This document shows, piece after piece, positions 43,250 to 56,300 of a stretch of DNA of 64,000 nt. Position numbers and translations under genes: made by a program. Below the pieces are notes generated by a model. That model made no database searches. It had not been told where the DNA came from and worked only from the letters and a program-made list of their open reading frames with translations. The DNA is taken from positions 99,510,635-99,574,634 of the forward strand of contig CM054180.1 of the NCBI GenBank assembly GCA_028829895.1, read 5' to 3'. Position 1 is the stretch's first letter. Every line of letters starts with the position of its first letter. Origin of the DNA: Sinotaia quadrata (lineage: Eukaryota; Mollusca; Gastropoda; Architaenioglossa; Viviparidae).

Positions 43250-43960
43250 TGAACTAACAATTTTGACGCTTACATTTTGCTGCGTCTGAGTGTTTCTGTC
43301 CGGCTGTTATTCTCTTTCTGTCTAGCTCTATAAATACTTCTTGGCCACACACCAGAATCAAATCCTAATCTAGCAAATATGCCTATCCTGCCAGACTCCC
43401 CTTCATTGTAAACAATTGTAAAAATCTTTGAAGTTGTGAAACTAACCTCATTGGTACAATCACAGTGAAAAATAAACTGAGAGGCTAAGTCGTATCTTGT
43501 CTAGTGTACTGATGGTAGTTTGTCACTATCCCCTAGAGGTTTCTGGCAATGTGGGCATAAAATTCTCTTTAGAATTACAGTTTTAAAAGTTCAAAAGGGG
43601 TTCACAGTCTACGAAACGAAAGCCTGTTAGTTGTTCATTATCACTGTCAACTTCCATTTCACAAACTTTACCTTCAAGTTTTGCATGAGGCAGAGACATT
43701 GTCTGTAGCAGACGATGTATTTGTGACATGGCATCGCTCATTGTGTACACTGTACAACACTGTGTTCAGCATATAATTATTTACTGTAATCAGTCCTTTA
43801 GTATGTCTGTTTCCCTGGAATCTTTTATTTCTGGAAGAGTATGATTGTTTTCTTTTCCCCATTTTAGTTTTACAGTACTCTAGCCTCAAATAGAACTCAA
43901 ACTGAACGTAGATTGTAACTTTCATGAGATCGAAGCTGCGAAAGACGCCATGTCAGTTTG
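43250..43960 (-). pseudogene. Mutator-like transposase remnant
   Basis: The minus strand starts with MGKRKQSYSSRNKRFQGNRH (within the frame 43925-43674), then GFRFVDCEPLLNF, LKRILCPHCQKPLGDSDKLP (CxxC zinc pair), DLASQFIFHCDC, TSKIFTIVYNEGESGRIGIF and ARLGFDSGVW. The order N-terminal RFxGNRxT, a CPxC zinc ribbon, then LASQ...C is that of a Mutator-like transposase family common in arthropod and mollusc genomes (from general knowledge). Frameshifts and stops break it after SASCKT and near 43590. No TIRs were found. Confidence 0.6.
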
Positions 43961-44675
43961 CTAAGTGAAGTCCGACTCGCTCTTGAAAGCTAATCGCTGA
44001 TTAGCTTATTTTAGACCCTTTGCTATATTCATTTAACAAGAAACCAATGAAAATGCATGTTATGGTGGATATTGGACATGGAAACGGGAAGCTAAAGCTG
44101 GCTTTTCTGGTTCTTTTGGTATATGTAATATTATATTACGTAGAAGACGAGATATGACCTTTGAAACTTTATGCATATATAATTAGCTGTAACTGCACTT
44201 TAGTTTATGCATGCCTACTCAATTAAAACTTAAATTAAAGGGCTTTTTATTAACAGCTACGAAAATGTGAATGTGGGAAGTGAAAGTCGAATGATTAAAG
44301 TGAACAATAAATAACACGAAGAACGAAAAACACACCACAAAAAAAAATCTTATAATTTTCACACTCAAAACCTCCCCTAAGAGGGATGAATAATGTCACC
44401 AGTCCTAGAGGCAATGGTAACTAATTTGCTTGTCACTATGTTAAGCTGAGTACTTTCCCATGGACTCAATGCAGTGTTAATATAATGACTGGATTAGCAG
44501 ACTACGCTGTGGGACTGTTGGTAATATTACTAACCTAAATCAATAACTTTAGTGATTGATATACTAACAGGGACATATACAAACCCACATTTAACTATAG
44601 CATTCTCTATAACCTAGAAAATATCTTTAACAATCGCAGAAACCCATAGATGCTCATAAAGTAGATGTATATATA

Positions 44676-44706
<31 letters not shown>

Positions 44707-45730
44707 TCTAGAAATGAACTCCAAATTTGCATTCACCCAAAACACACCAACAATCAACACAAGATGAGTGACTACACTTAGAAAATTGAGCTCACTTGAT
44801 GTCCCATCCAAACTTCTCTTACTTCTGTAAAACTATTGTACAAGTCATTTAAACTACTATCAACTACTATCATAATAAATTTTTAAAAATCCCTAACGTA
44901 GCTGTAAATCTATCAGACTTCCTACATCTTGACTATGCTCTAAATATCAAATTATTTGCTGGAGTGTGTGTGTGTGTGTGTGTGTGTAAGTGTTGTACTT
45001 GCCACCCACTTTTTACAGGTTGACTTTGAAATTTCTGAGCCATCAAATATTATCTATATTTGTTTTTGCTGCCTTAATGTTTCAATCCATTAAGAAAAAC
45101 AGTTTTAAAAGACTGGTAAATATTCTTACTTGCATTCTGTCGAACATTGTATGGTCATAATTCTTACTCGTATTCCACGGAATAGTGTATGGTTATACTC
45201 ATATTCAGTGGAACAATGTTTAGCTATGATTCTTATTCACACTCAGTGGAAGATTGTATGAATAACAATATTCATTATATATTCTATTCTTTTAGTAGAA
45301 ATGGAGCACATGCACTTTGTATACAGACTTAGTTACATGTTACTGAATGAGTAAGCATTTCATGAGAGACCCAGGTATTCTTTGTAAGAATTAGATTAAT
45401 AGAACTTATTGATTTCAACACAGCCATGCAAACACACAAAAGTAATACATTCAGTAAGCAACTGTTTAATGAGAATCATGTTGCCAGACATTTAATAAAT
45501 GACAAAAATAGATTAATGTGATAAGTGGATTGACACAATAATTAATTCTTGACAATGTCTTCAGGCCCAGATTAAAAAAACAGAGTGCCTCAAAAACAGG
45601 AATGATCCTACATTTTGAATATATCTTCAAATGCTGGCATTGTTTTATGAAAACAATACACTGCGACACACAATGAGCTATTGTAAGATTACCAGTTAAT
45701 TGAAACTAAAATGTTCATTCTGAATCTATT
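43961..45730. other. AT-rich non-coding DNA with microsatellites
   Basis: (GT)n at 44679-44704 and 44964-44987, and three loose repeats of 'attcttactcgtattcc.cggaa' at 45120-45260. No gene recognised. Confidence 0.4.
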
Positions 45731-45734
45731 CTCT

Positions 45735-46385
45735 GTGTGTCTGGTAATGGATGCCTTTTATGTAAACATCAGACTGAAATTAAAAATTAAAATTAAAATT
45801 GAAATTAAAGTGCCCACATTTTGATGTCTTCTATGTAAACATCAGACTGAAATTAAATGTCTAGTTTTTTATGTCTTCTATGTAAATGTCATACTGAAAT
45901 TAAAGTGCCCAGACCTGGATATCTTCTACGTAAACGTTGGACTGAAATTAAATTGCCAATATCTGGATGTCTTCTATTTAAACGTCAGACAGAAATTAAA
46001 TGTCTAGTTTATGTCTTCTATGTTAACATCAGACTGAAATTAAAGTGTCTAGTCTGGATATCATCTGTGTAAACATCAGACTGAAATTAAAATTATCTAG
46101 TTTTTTATGTCTTCTATGTAAAAGTCAGACTGAAATTAAAATGTCTAGTCTGGATGTCATCTAAGTAAATGTCAGACTGAAACTAAAGTGTCTAATTCTG
46201 AATCTATTCTTTGTAAACATCAGTTTGGAATTCAATACTAGTTCTGGATGGCTTCTATGTAACATCAGACTGAAATTAAAGCGTCTAGTTCTGAATCTAT
46301 TCCATATAAACACGTGTGATATTAAATAATAAATGTCTAGTTCTTATGTAAACATTGACTGAAATTAAAAATGTCTGGGTTCTGG
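45735..46385. repeat. Diverged minisatellite, about 45-50 bp units
   Basis: 'cttctatgtaaacatcagactgaaattaaa' followed by 'gtgtctagttctggatgt' recurs about thirteen times with substitutions and indels. It lies downstream of the aminotransferase stop codon. Confidence 0.85.
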
Positions 46386-46569
46386 GTATCTCCTTTTCTG
46401 TATATGTTTGTTTAATAATTTGGAGAAAGAAGTCTGACAATCAGTATATGAATATTTTGATTTGTGCAGTAATATTACATTATTAGCAAAAGTAAAATTA
46501 GTAAAGTAAGTCAAAGGATCCTGTAATCATCAACATGATACTTCCATAAAGGAATGATGCCCTTATGAA

Positions 46570-46735
46570 GAACATAAAATAAAAGTGCATTATCCCATAA
46601 AACAAATGTGCATTATCTCATAAAATAAATGTGCATTATCCCATAAAACAAATGTGCATTTTCCATAAAATAAAAGAGCATAAACCATTAAATAAATATG
46701 CATATTCCATAAAATAAAAGGGCATATCCCATCCA
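46570..46735. repeat. Minisatellite, about 24 bp units
   Basis: 'cccataaaataaatgtgcatta' and variants, about seven units. Confidence 0.85.
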
Positions 46736-46924
46736 ATTTGGGAGTTTACCATAAACTGCTGAATAGCAGCTTGACAAAGCAAACAATATTGTGCACAGGT
46801 AAAAAGAAATAATAAAATTGATTCTCTGATAAAAATATAGAATATCTTCTAAAATTATATATAATATAGACCAAATGCTAAAAAAAATGTTATAAATGTC
46901 ATGATAGTGTTTACTATTATAAAT

Positions 46925-47245
46925 TTCACTGGCAATTATCTGTGTGTGTTCAACAGTCTCCTCAAAACTGGAATATGCTAAAAAAGAATGTTATAAATGT
47001 CATGACAGTGTTTACTATTATAAATTTCACTGGCAGTTATCTGTGTGTGTGTTCAACAGTCTCCTCAAAACTGGCAGTTATCTGTGTGTGTGTTCAACAG
47101 TCTCAACAAGACTGACAGTTATCTGTGTGTGTGTTCAACAGTCTCTTCAAGACTGGTAGTTATCTGTGTGTGTGTTCAACAGTCTCTTCAAGACTGACAG
47201 TTATCTGTGTGTGTGTTCAACAGTCTCCTCAAGACTGGAACAAGT
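46925..47245. repeat. Minisatellite overlapping the end of the aminotransferase gene
   Basis: 'cagttatctgtgtgtgtgttcaacagtctcctcaagactg' repeats about six times, preceded by two larger copies of 'gtcatgacagtgtttactattataaatttcactgg'. The rightmost unit lies inside the last coding exon. Confidence 0.9.
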
Positions 47246-47376
47246 CTGTGAAAATCATCCAAGGTGTTATAGATCTGGGCAGATATCCTAAGGTACAAAT
47301 CACCATCAACCACATCAAAAACGGTCTGAATGTCATCATTCTCAAAAATGCCATTTTGGATTTGAAGGGCTTCCTC
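47188..47376 (-). CDS. Aminotransferase last exon
   Basis: Acceptor cttgttacag. Encodes EEALQIQNGIFENDDIQTVF, DVVDGDLYLRISAQIYNT and LDDFHRL, where the family normally ends or nearly so. Then VPVLRRLLNTHTDNCQS and a TGA. The tail from about VLRR onward is encoded by the edge of the minisatellite at 46925-47245. No AATAAA was evident on the minus strand just downstream. Confidence 0.9.
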   Translation of the reverse strand, partial: EEALQIQNGIFENDDIQTVFDVVDGDLYLRISAQIYNTLDDFHRLVPVLRRLLNTHTDNCQS

Positions 47377-50300
47377 CTGTAACAAGAACATAAGATTATA
47401 TGATTATATGTCACAATTCAAACATCTGGAATCTGCATGCTATTTAATAATACTCTTCAAGAGTATATAAAAGTTTTTTTTTAATATTTGTTAAAGAGGC
47501 AGCATTTCTTATTTTCTTACAGATATTAAAGGGGGTTTATAAAAGCCAGATGTCAGTTTTCACTTTTATCTGCATACATCCCAATAATTAGCTTTATGAT
47601 GCTTTCGAAATGCAAAGCTGAAGCATGTCAGGCGAATAGCAACACATGTTATGTCCACATCAAGTAATAAACAATTTGAGAGGGTAAAAAATGTGCAGGG
47701 ACCAAAAATGTACAATATATGGTTGCTGGAGGGGGATAGATTTAAAACTTTTGTTTCTTGTTAATCTTGGACTGGAGATAAGGCCATTAAATCTGGATCC
47801 AGATTATCAAACATTTTGTGATGAACCACCCACCTCAATTATATGAATACACATGCAAAAAGAGAGATTTTAGTTATTGTTGTTTCTTAACCAATTATAT
47901 TATTGTGACATGTTTGCATTTTCATGCAAACAAGGGAGGTATTATACATCTGTAAATAGTACACGTTTATAAATGGGTATGGGTATGTTTGCATGTGTGC
48001 AGAGGTTTGTTAATATATATTGACCATTGTTTTTTATTTTTTTTCATGAGTACTTTGATGTTGTCTCTGAATGCAACAATGCAACATAAAGTTGGCCATG
48101 TGAAAACTTACTTCCTTCTTCCCCTTCCTCCCTTCCTTCCTAGCCATGATAAAACTTCCTTCCTTCCTTCCCATGAATATGACAATGCAACATAAATCTA
48201 AAGCTAAAAAAAAAAAACTCTCATGTGTTTGATTATAAGTCACATTGTGAGTGAAAATTCAAGCAAATCTGTAATCTTATTTTTTATGAGTACTTTGAAT
48301 GCGACAATGCAACATAAAACCTCCCATGTGCTTGAAAGACAAGGACACTTCAGCATTATCCACAAAAAAACTGTAGATAAAAGCTTTCTTCTTTCCTCCC
48401 CCTCCCTTTCTTCCTTCCTGGCCATGTGAAAACTTCCTTCCTTCCCATGAAGGTGACAATGCAACATAAAGATGGCCTTGTGGCTAAAAAAAATTGCATT
48501 TGATTATAAGTCACATTGATTTATTTTATGAGTACTTTTATCATGATCATGTGACATAAAGTTAGCCATGTGAAAAAAAACATATCCCACATGTTCAAAG
48601 GTCAAGGATGCTTTAGCGTCACTCAAAAAACATCCCACGTGCTTGAAGGTCAAGGATGCTTTAGCATTATACACATAGAGAACTAGAAAACTATATATAA
48701 AGATTTTATATGATTAAATACCATCTGTTTTAATGCATGAATAGGCTTTCAATTCATTGTTCATCTATCAATGCTACTGATAACTAATGAAGGTTATTTA
48801 CATGAAACACTGTTGTAAATATTTTTGTATTGTATACTTATAAAGCAGTTTGAATTTTAATATTGCAATGGTTATCAGAGTAAGCAGTTTGAATTTTCAA
48901 ATTGTACTGGTGTTCAGAGTAATGTTTAAGTGATTATTAAAATATGTTTATTGCTTATGGGTACATTTTTACTCTGATTTGCATTTGTGCTTTTATTTTT
49001 TTTAAATGGAGCATTGTATGAATGCATATACGTGTCTTTTTTCTCATGTACATTTTTGGGATTTGCGACACAATGCCACCCTAGTTATTGGTTATAATTA
49101 TTATTATTATTATTATTATTAATAATCAGCCATAACTATTTACAAATGATGAGAATCTTATGTCTTGTTATTAATAATTCTCCAGAAGATGTGGGTGCTG
49201 TACATGTTTTCTCTCTTCCACAATATTAAAGACAAACATTCAATGTCACAATATTTCTGTAGGTAGAAAACTTCTTACCAAAAGAGAAGATAAATCTGTC
49301 TTTAATCTATATTTAGCAAGCCCCCATTCATCCACTATCTCTCCAAAATATGGTTATCAATATGTGTAAGAAAGTCAAATAAATTTATTAAATCAACAAT
49401 TAAATATACATATAACAAATACAAAGAAATAATTACTTGACATCAATATTTCCTTGACAGCACATTCAAACAATTTCAATGCTTATAAAGTCTTATAATA
49501 TCCCAACACATAATTCAACAGATTAGTGTCAATATAAATTACAGGATAATTCTTAACAGAGAGCAGAAATGGAGTTATTGAGAGATGAGTTATAATAGTT
49601 TGTACATTATGTCTTGTCAAGACAATGACGAAGAAGTCTTTAGTGTGCTTTCGTAACAAAATCAGAAATTTATTGTTCACAATAGCATTGTCAGTTCTTC
49701 ACACGTTTTTTTTATACAAGCAGTAGATCACTGATGAGCTGTTGTTCTCTCGAGATTAATCTGGATACTTCTTCATTGTATTAGTTCTCTCCAGCAGAAC
49801 AACAATGTAGCAATTTCCAGTAAATTCATCATACCAGAAATTCCACGTTGCAGTCGAGAATTCTTTGTCATGGTACAATTAATAGAGTGCAATGTATCCT
49901 TATACTTACACACTGTGAGAAGAGACTTCTCAAATCTACCAGTGTCATAGCAGTTTATAAATCAGTAAACTGGAAGATCTAAGTATTAAAAAAAGGCTGC
50001 TTCTTCTCTGTAAAATATCATCAGGGAACAAAAGCTAAGTTTCCAATTTATTCATTTCTAACTCCATTCTTTTTTACATTCTAGTCTCAACTTAGTTTTC
50101 TGCAACAGTATTTATAAGCCCAATACACACATACATCACAAAATACAACATAACAGTTTTATGAATGTGTTCACTAGAAACAATGTCAAGTGTTTAGCAT
50201 ACTACAAACAAGCATCATAGTTCACAATTTGTAGAAATAAGTCTACTCACATAATACATCGCTACGTAAAACTATAACATATCAATAGCAAAATGCACAA

Positions 50301-53300
50301 AATATTTCTAAATTCATTCTCTCTCAATCAAACAATTAATTCACCATTAAACTAATAGCCACCTTTCAAGACTGGACTTCCACACCAAATTCTAAGTGAT
50401 TAAAAAATACAATTCTTTTCAACAGGTAAACTTTGATCTCAACCCATTGGCTGGTCTCAATCTTGTAAATCTTAACTATTGGATAATAAAAACTACTCAT
50501 CTACATAAGACCGGTTTAGATTACATCAGCAAGTTTCTAGCACATTCTCCACCTGAGTTTTTTACTCCAAAAATATCATCATAAGCAGTGCCCAAGGTTG
50601 GGTCATGTTAACATTGGCAACAAAAATATAATTATTAGTACAGAAATAGAGATAGACAAATTTACTCTGCCACAGGATTGTTTGGTTTAAAATATATCTT
50701 ATATTATTTGAGTGTTTTATAAGTGGAGATTGCTTACTTGAGCATTATTTGAGCTTTTGCATGATATATATCCTAACCATTAACAAAAAATGTAATAAGA
50801 ACCAGAGTATATGTACCAGTAAAATTATTACCATGAATATTATGTACATTCCATTTTATTTGTCTCTTTGAGTTTGACTGGCATACAATTTGCAATTTTA
50901 CAGTGTTATATGTATTTCTGAATGCAAGCTGTAGACTCCAATTAAGAAAATTAAGTCAAAGTATAACATTGTTCATTTGTGACCTGCTACCAGTCAATGA
51001 ACCAGAATCACTTTTAGTATATTTTCAGAAATTAGGGCAAAAACGCTTATTAATAGTTCAAGATGTAAGACAATCAGACAATAAGTCATTGAGGATTGTT
51101 CCAGATAAAACGGTATATGTCCTCATGAAAAAGAGGGAAAAAATGGATGACCATAGTAACTATCAATTTACCTTAGCAACCACACTCAATAGAACACAGG
51201 TAAGACACAAACTAACAATATAACAAAGTAAACACATTCCTTAATTTTACTGAAATATCTCAAACCATTGTTTACTGATATTGATATGTTAAATAGAAAT
51301 TTATAAAAGAGGGGAAAATAAAATTTAAAGAAATTTCTTCATGCACACCTATTACAGACAGAATCACAATATAGGTGATGAAATTTGCAACAAATGGCTA
51401 AACAGTGAAAGAACAGAATGAATAACCTGTTAAACTGAAACTAATTTTATTTTGATGGTATCTGGTGTATCTATATCAATGGTGGGCATAATATAACATC
51501 TGCAGTTTCATCTTTGTCTTCATTAAAGAAAATGAGGGCCAATTTAACTTCCTAATGGTCACATGAACATGACTACTACTGTCAACTAGCAAGGGAATCC
51601 TTCCCTAGTGATGCAACATTCACTTTATTTTGTGAGTTTTCACTGAACAATTATTTTCAAATAATCCAATAAAAACTCAAAATTATCTAAATAATCAGAA
51701 ATCTCAACAAAATAGATTAAGGACTTACAGTTTTTTTTCAACCTATATATACTTAGTTCCAAGATTTTTATAACAAAGGGGAAACAAAGCTTTAAATGAA
51801 GTAGGGCCTATGAACCCTTTCATGAGTTAAAAAAACACATCATTTAAAATGTTTTATTTTAATATTTAGAGGTCGAAAACAGCCAAAATATTTCAAATTC
51901 TTAAAGAATAAGTGATAAATTTTACACATCAATTCTCAAAACTGACTGTTATTTCCTCTGGTCTATTTCAACTTCTAGCAGGACTTAAAGCAGGTAAAGT
52001 ACATTCTGACTCATTTTATGGTGGTGGGTAGCAATGAAGCTCTCTCATTCAATCAGTCAAACATTACATTCCACTTACCTTCTTATCAATGTCTGTCTGG
52101 CCTGTAAGAACAAGCGGAATCTTTAACAGTCTGAGGTTTGGTGACTCCATTGAAATTGGTACAGAAAGGGGAGTAAGTCTCAATTCCTTGACTAGAAGGT
52201 CACAACCTTCAGTGGCCAACTGGGATGTGTAAGCCAGAATCTTTTCCTTATGATTAAAAATATTTTTTTTGTTTATAAACCAACCACTCTTAGATGTGAA
52301 AAGCAGCAAAGCCATAAGCAAATACATAAGATAGATAGATAGACAGACAAGATATCAAGAGTAATAAAATATACCATTATTAATATCAGTTCTCACATTA
52401 CACATACACACATGTAAATCAGGGTTCTTTACAGAAAGAAGCAGTGATTAAGCAAGTCATTCACTATGTATGCTAATGAATTTCACATCCCAGCATTCTC
52501 ATGATGCAATACTTACCATTCCACCTACAGCTTGGTAAAAATGCAAAGCATGCTTGGCGCATAAGAAAGGTATGTGATCACGGGTGCCTTGGCTGAAAAA
52601 CTGTTTCTCAAGGGTGTCATTAATCATCCATGAAGTCACAGGTGGATGCACCCAACCATGATGATCTTGTTTTACCCACAGAAGTGCACATCCTCGTGGT
52701 GTGAATGTCCACTTGTGAAGATTGCCTATAGAAGAAATGAGTTGTCAGGTAGATAAAGGAGAAGGTGTTATTCTAGTAAAGACATCAGTTAATGGGCATT
52801 AATTTAAAGATTTTTATCAGAAGGCCAGTATACTAGCCTTAAACTGTTATTAATGTACATACCAGTCAAGGGCAGTAATTAAAGCATTTGTCAACAAGAC
52901 CAATACAGTGACAAGCTGTTGTTGGTGTACAGACATCAGCCAAGAGCATTATTTAAAGGGCTTTAGTCTGAAAGGCCACTGCAATGTCAAACTTTTATTA
53001 TGTAACAAGGGTAGTAGTTAAAGCATTTGTCAAAAAGATCATTAAGACCAGTATATTGTAAAGCTGTTATCATGAGCACATACATCATGGGAAATAATTT
53101 TATAGTTTTTTCCAGCAACAAAGATATGCTGTCAAAATAAATACTTAGCGCAGTATTTCAGCAAGTTTTAACCTGACGCAAGGCCATGTTCTGTTGATGG
53201 TACACAAACTGAATATGGCCAGACTGTTCATGTACTGTGTACGGTTCGTTGCCATGCATGCTTAATTTTAGTCCTTCAAATGAGACAAACATTGTGAAAT

Positions 53301-56300
53301 AAATATGTGCTTCCCTTAGCAGGCAATCTGTATCACTTCTACAATAGGATTTATTTAGACTGCTCATGTGATGGGAAAAGCGGGTTTTGGGGGTACACCA
53401 AAGTCATGACTTTGAATATAATCTACTTCATTGTCATCCTGTGTTACTCTACAGCTGATTCAGACTTATAAAGCAGATAATTATTCTGCTTATTTATGAA
53501 AAGTATTCATGAGAAAATGAATATTTTCCCAGCCTAGCAATTTTCAAATTGAAGAATGGAGATGCTGAAGCCAGTCGAAATGAAAATGTGCTGTGAAACT
53601 GCCCAAACAATGTGTGGAGTGGTGTGCAATGTTTGAACAAATGAATATTGGATTTCAACTTGCAATATTTAGTGCAATTTTTGTTTAGGCAAAAAATCTT
53701 TTGGATAATTTTCTTTGATAGTTTTGTGATTTATACACATTTTTGTATTAAAAAATGTGTAATGCTCAACTTTTCACTTCAACTTGCAGTGTAGCGCTGA
53801 ATAAAAAAATCTTGTGAACACTTTATTTTAACAAATTCATGGGAAAAACGTGCATTACAGTTTATATTTTAGGATAATATTTTTGGGGTTTTTGTTTGTG
53901 TTGCTAATGATTTGAAATAAACTTCAAGTACAGTGATAAAATTTAATCATATTTTAAAGATTCATCGAAAGGTAAGGAACTTTTATTATATATTTATTTT
54001 TTAATTGTAAACATTTAAAACATAATAATTTTAAAATTCTTTCATATGTTTGGCATTTTAAACACTTTACATTTCAAAATCCATTTATAATTACAGCTGC
54101 TTTTCATTTTTTAGTAAGATAACCCGTTCAAATTGTTTTGAGTGGCAAGATAATCAATCTGATGTAATAACGCATCACACTACTTTGTGACCAGCATTGC
54201 ACTGGGTTAATTTAGTTTTTTTTAATGCTTGTATGGTAAATTCATTTTTTCACAGACACAGTGTATTGGCAGAAGTAGTTGTTCACTACAATCTGTGCTG
54301 AAATATTTATTATTCAGTCTTTCAATACAGTTCATTCACAACTTCAGTCATCAGGCTCTTTACATACAAATTATGTGTGAATGAGGGTGAGCTATCCACC
54401 TGTCTACTGTTATGTCTGCTGTGGAACTCAGTCACACCATTAGTGGCCTGCATAGCCAAAAGACACAATACCAACATTCACTCATGTTCACATGCTACTA
54501 ATTATGTATGTATAAATTATAATACAGTAATATTCTTTTGATAACTACTGAAGATAATGATTCACTAAAATTGTTCTGCATAATTCACAAATAATCTTAT
54601 ATCAATGTACTGCTATGAAAGTTCTACTAGATTTATCACATTTCTAAAATGGATTTGACTGGTCGAAAGAGCAAATTTCTTACAGCCCAGGAAAAGCATC
54701 ACAAAAGGTGAACATAATGGTTGTTTACCTGTGTAAAAATCGGCCCCCAGTAAATTTAAGTTCAAAGGCAGTTGACCTGGTGCATGAGCACCATCAACCA
54801 TGACTAGAGCACCATGCTTGTGGCAGACTTTTACCAAACGTTCAACTGGCATCAAGATGGCACTGGGGCTAGTGATGTGGTCTGTGATGGCAGAGGGAAT
54901 TAAAAATTATTTCTTTAAAAAGCATTCACATTTGAAACCATCCATCAAACAGCACTAGGACTTGTTTGGTAATAAAAAAATGGCAGCAATAGTATCAGCA
55001 AAAAAATGAAACCTATACCTTTTTCCATGTTCTACATAATACTACTACAATAAAAATATAATAATTACAAATTCACTTCTAAATATACTCCATCTCATAC
55101 TTTTAGTCTTCACAAGTTGTTTAACTGGTACTCAACACTATATTAATTAAGGGAGTGTATAAATATATATTATGGCTAAGGCTCTACATTCATTTAGAAA
55201 GAAAAACAATAGATACTAATGTGCTGATTTTTAAACAAGAAGTATAAATATGTCACATTGGAATTTCATGAGTGCAATATTTATATACTTTCATGATGCT
55301 TGATACAGAAATAAGTACAGATGTGACATGTTGTCTTAATTTTCCTAAGAGAGTATTTTTCTTTGCTGAACATTTTATCAACTACAATCAAATCTGGCAC
55401 GGTTAACATTTTGCCTACTGGACTAATTTTCATACTGTAATGCCATTGTGTCAGGGTTTTTGGCTGATCAGCTAGTGTCGTCATTTTATTAGCATGTTAA
55501 TGCTAATAAAAGTTTCAATGCAAAACTAATTATGAATGCAGTTTTTAAAACATAAACTTACTCTGATATGAAAACCATTAGACAATTTAAATAAATATAA
55601 TTTGTTTATTTATTAATCTTTAAAAGAGTGTTAAGGGCTATCATAATTTCATCTTTTGAAAATGTTCAGTATAGAAACAAAAATTCTCTAAGGAACACTA
55701 AGACAACATGCCATATGTCTGTATTTATTTCTGTACCAAGGTGTCATCAAGGCACATATGCAGACTCTTGGTTACATTAACAACATTTATATCTGATGGG
55801 ATTTGTTCTTCACATTGGCCAATAATTGGCATGAGATGTTTAAAAAACAGGCAACAGGCACATCTTCCCTATTACAGAGGCTGCAAAAAGTCTGTGGAAT
55901 GATATCAAGAACATGCAGGAAAACATAAAACAATGCATCATATACAGTGAATGAAACAATTGTTTTATATCTATACATTATCAGACATTTGATATCTATT
56001 TAAAGAGAATTATTTGATATTTAAATGGAGACAGAAAATTGATATCTAAGTGAGACATCTATTTCATATCTATATGAGACAACTGTACAATATCTATATG
56101 GAGATATCTATTTCATATGTACAAGAAGACAGATATTTGTTCTTTATGAAATAGCTGTTGATTATTTATATGGAGACAGCTATTTGATATCTATACATGG
56201 AGACAGATATTTGATATCCATATGGAGACAGTTATATAGTATCTAAAAGCAGAAAGCTATTTAATTATCTACTGGAGACAGCTATTTGATATCTAAATGG

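Noticed and set aside
52064..52327. Start codon of a separate 87-residue protein at 52327
   Set aside because: The frame upstream of 52246 is intron read-through; the acceptor at 52247 and the fit to the aminotransferase show it is an internal exon.
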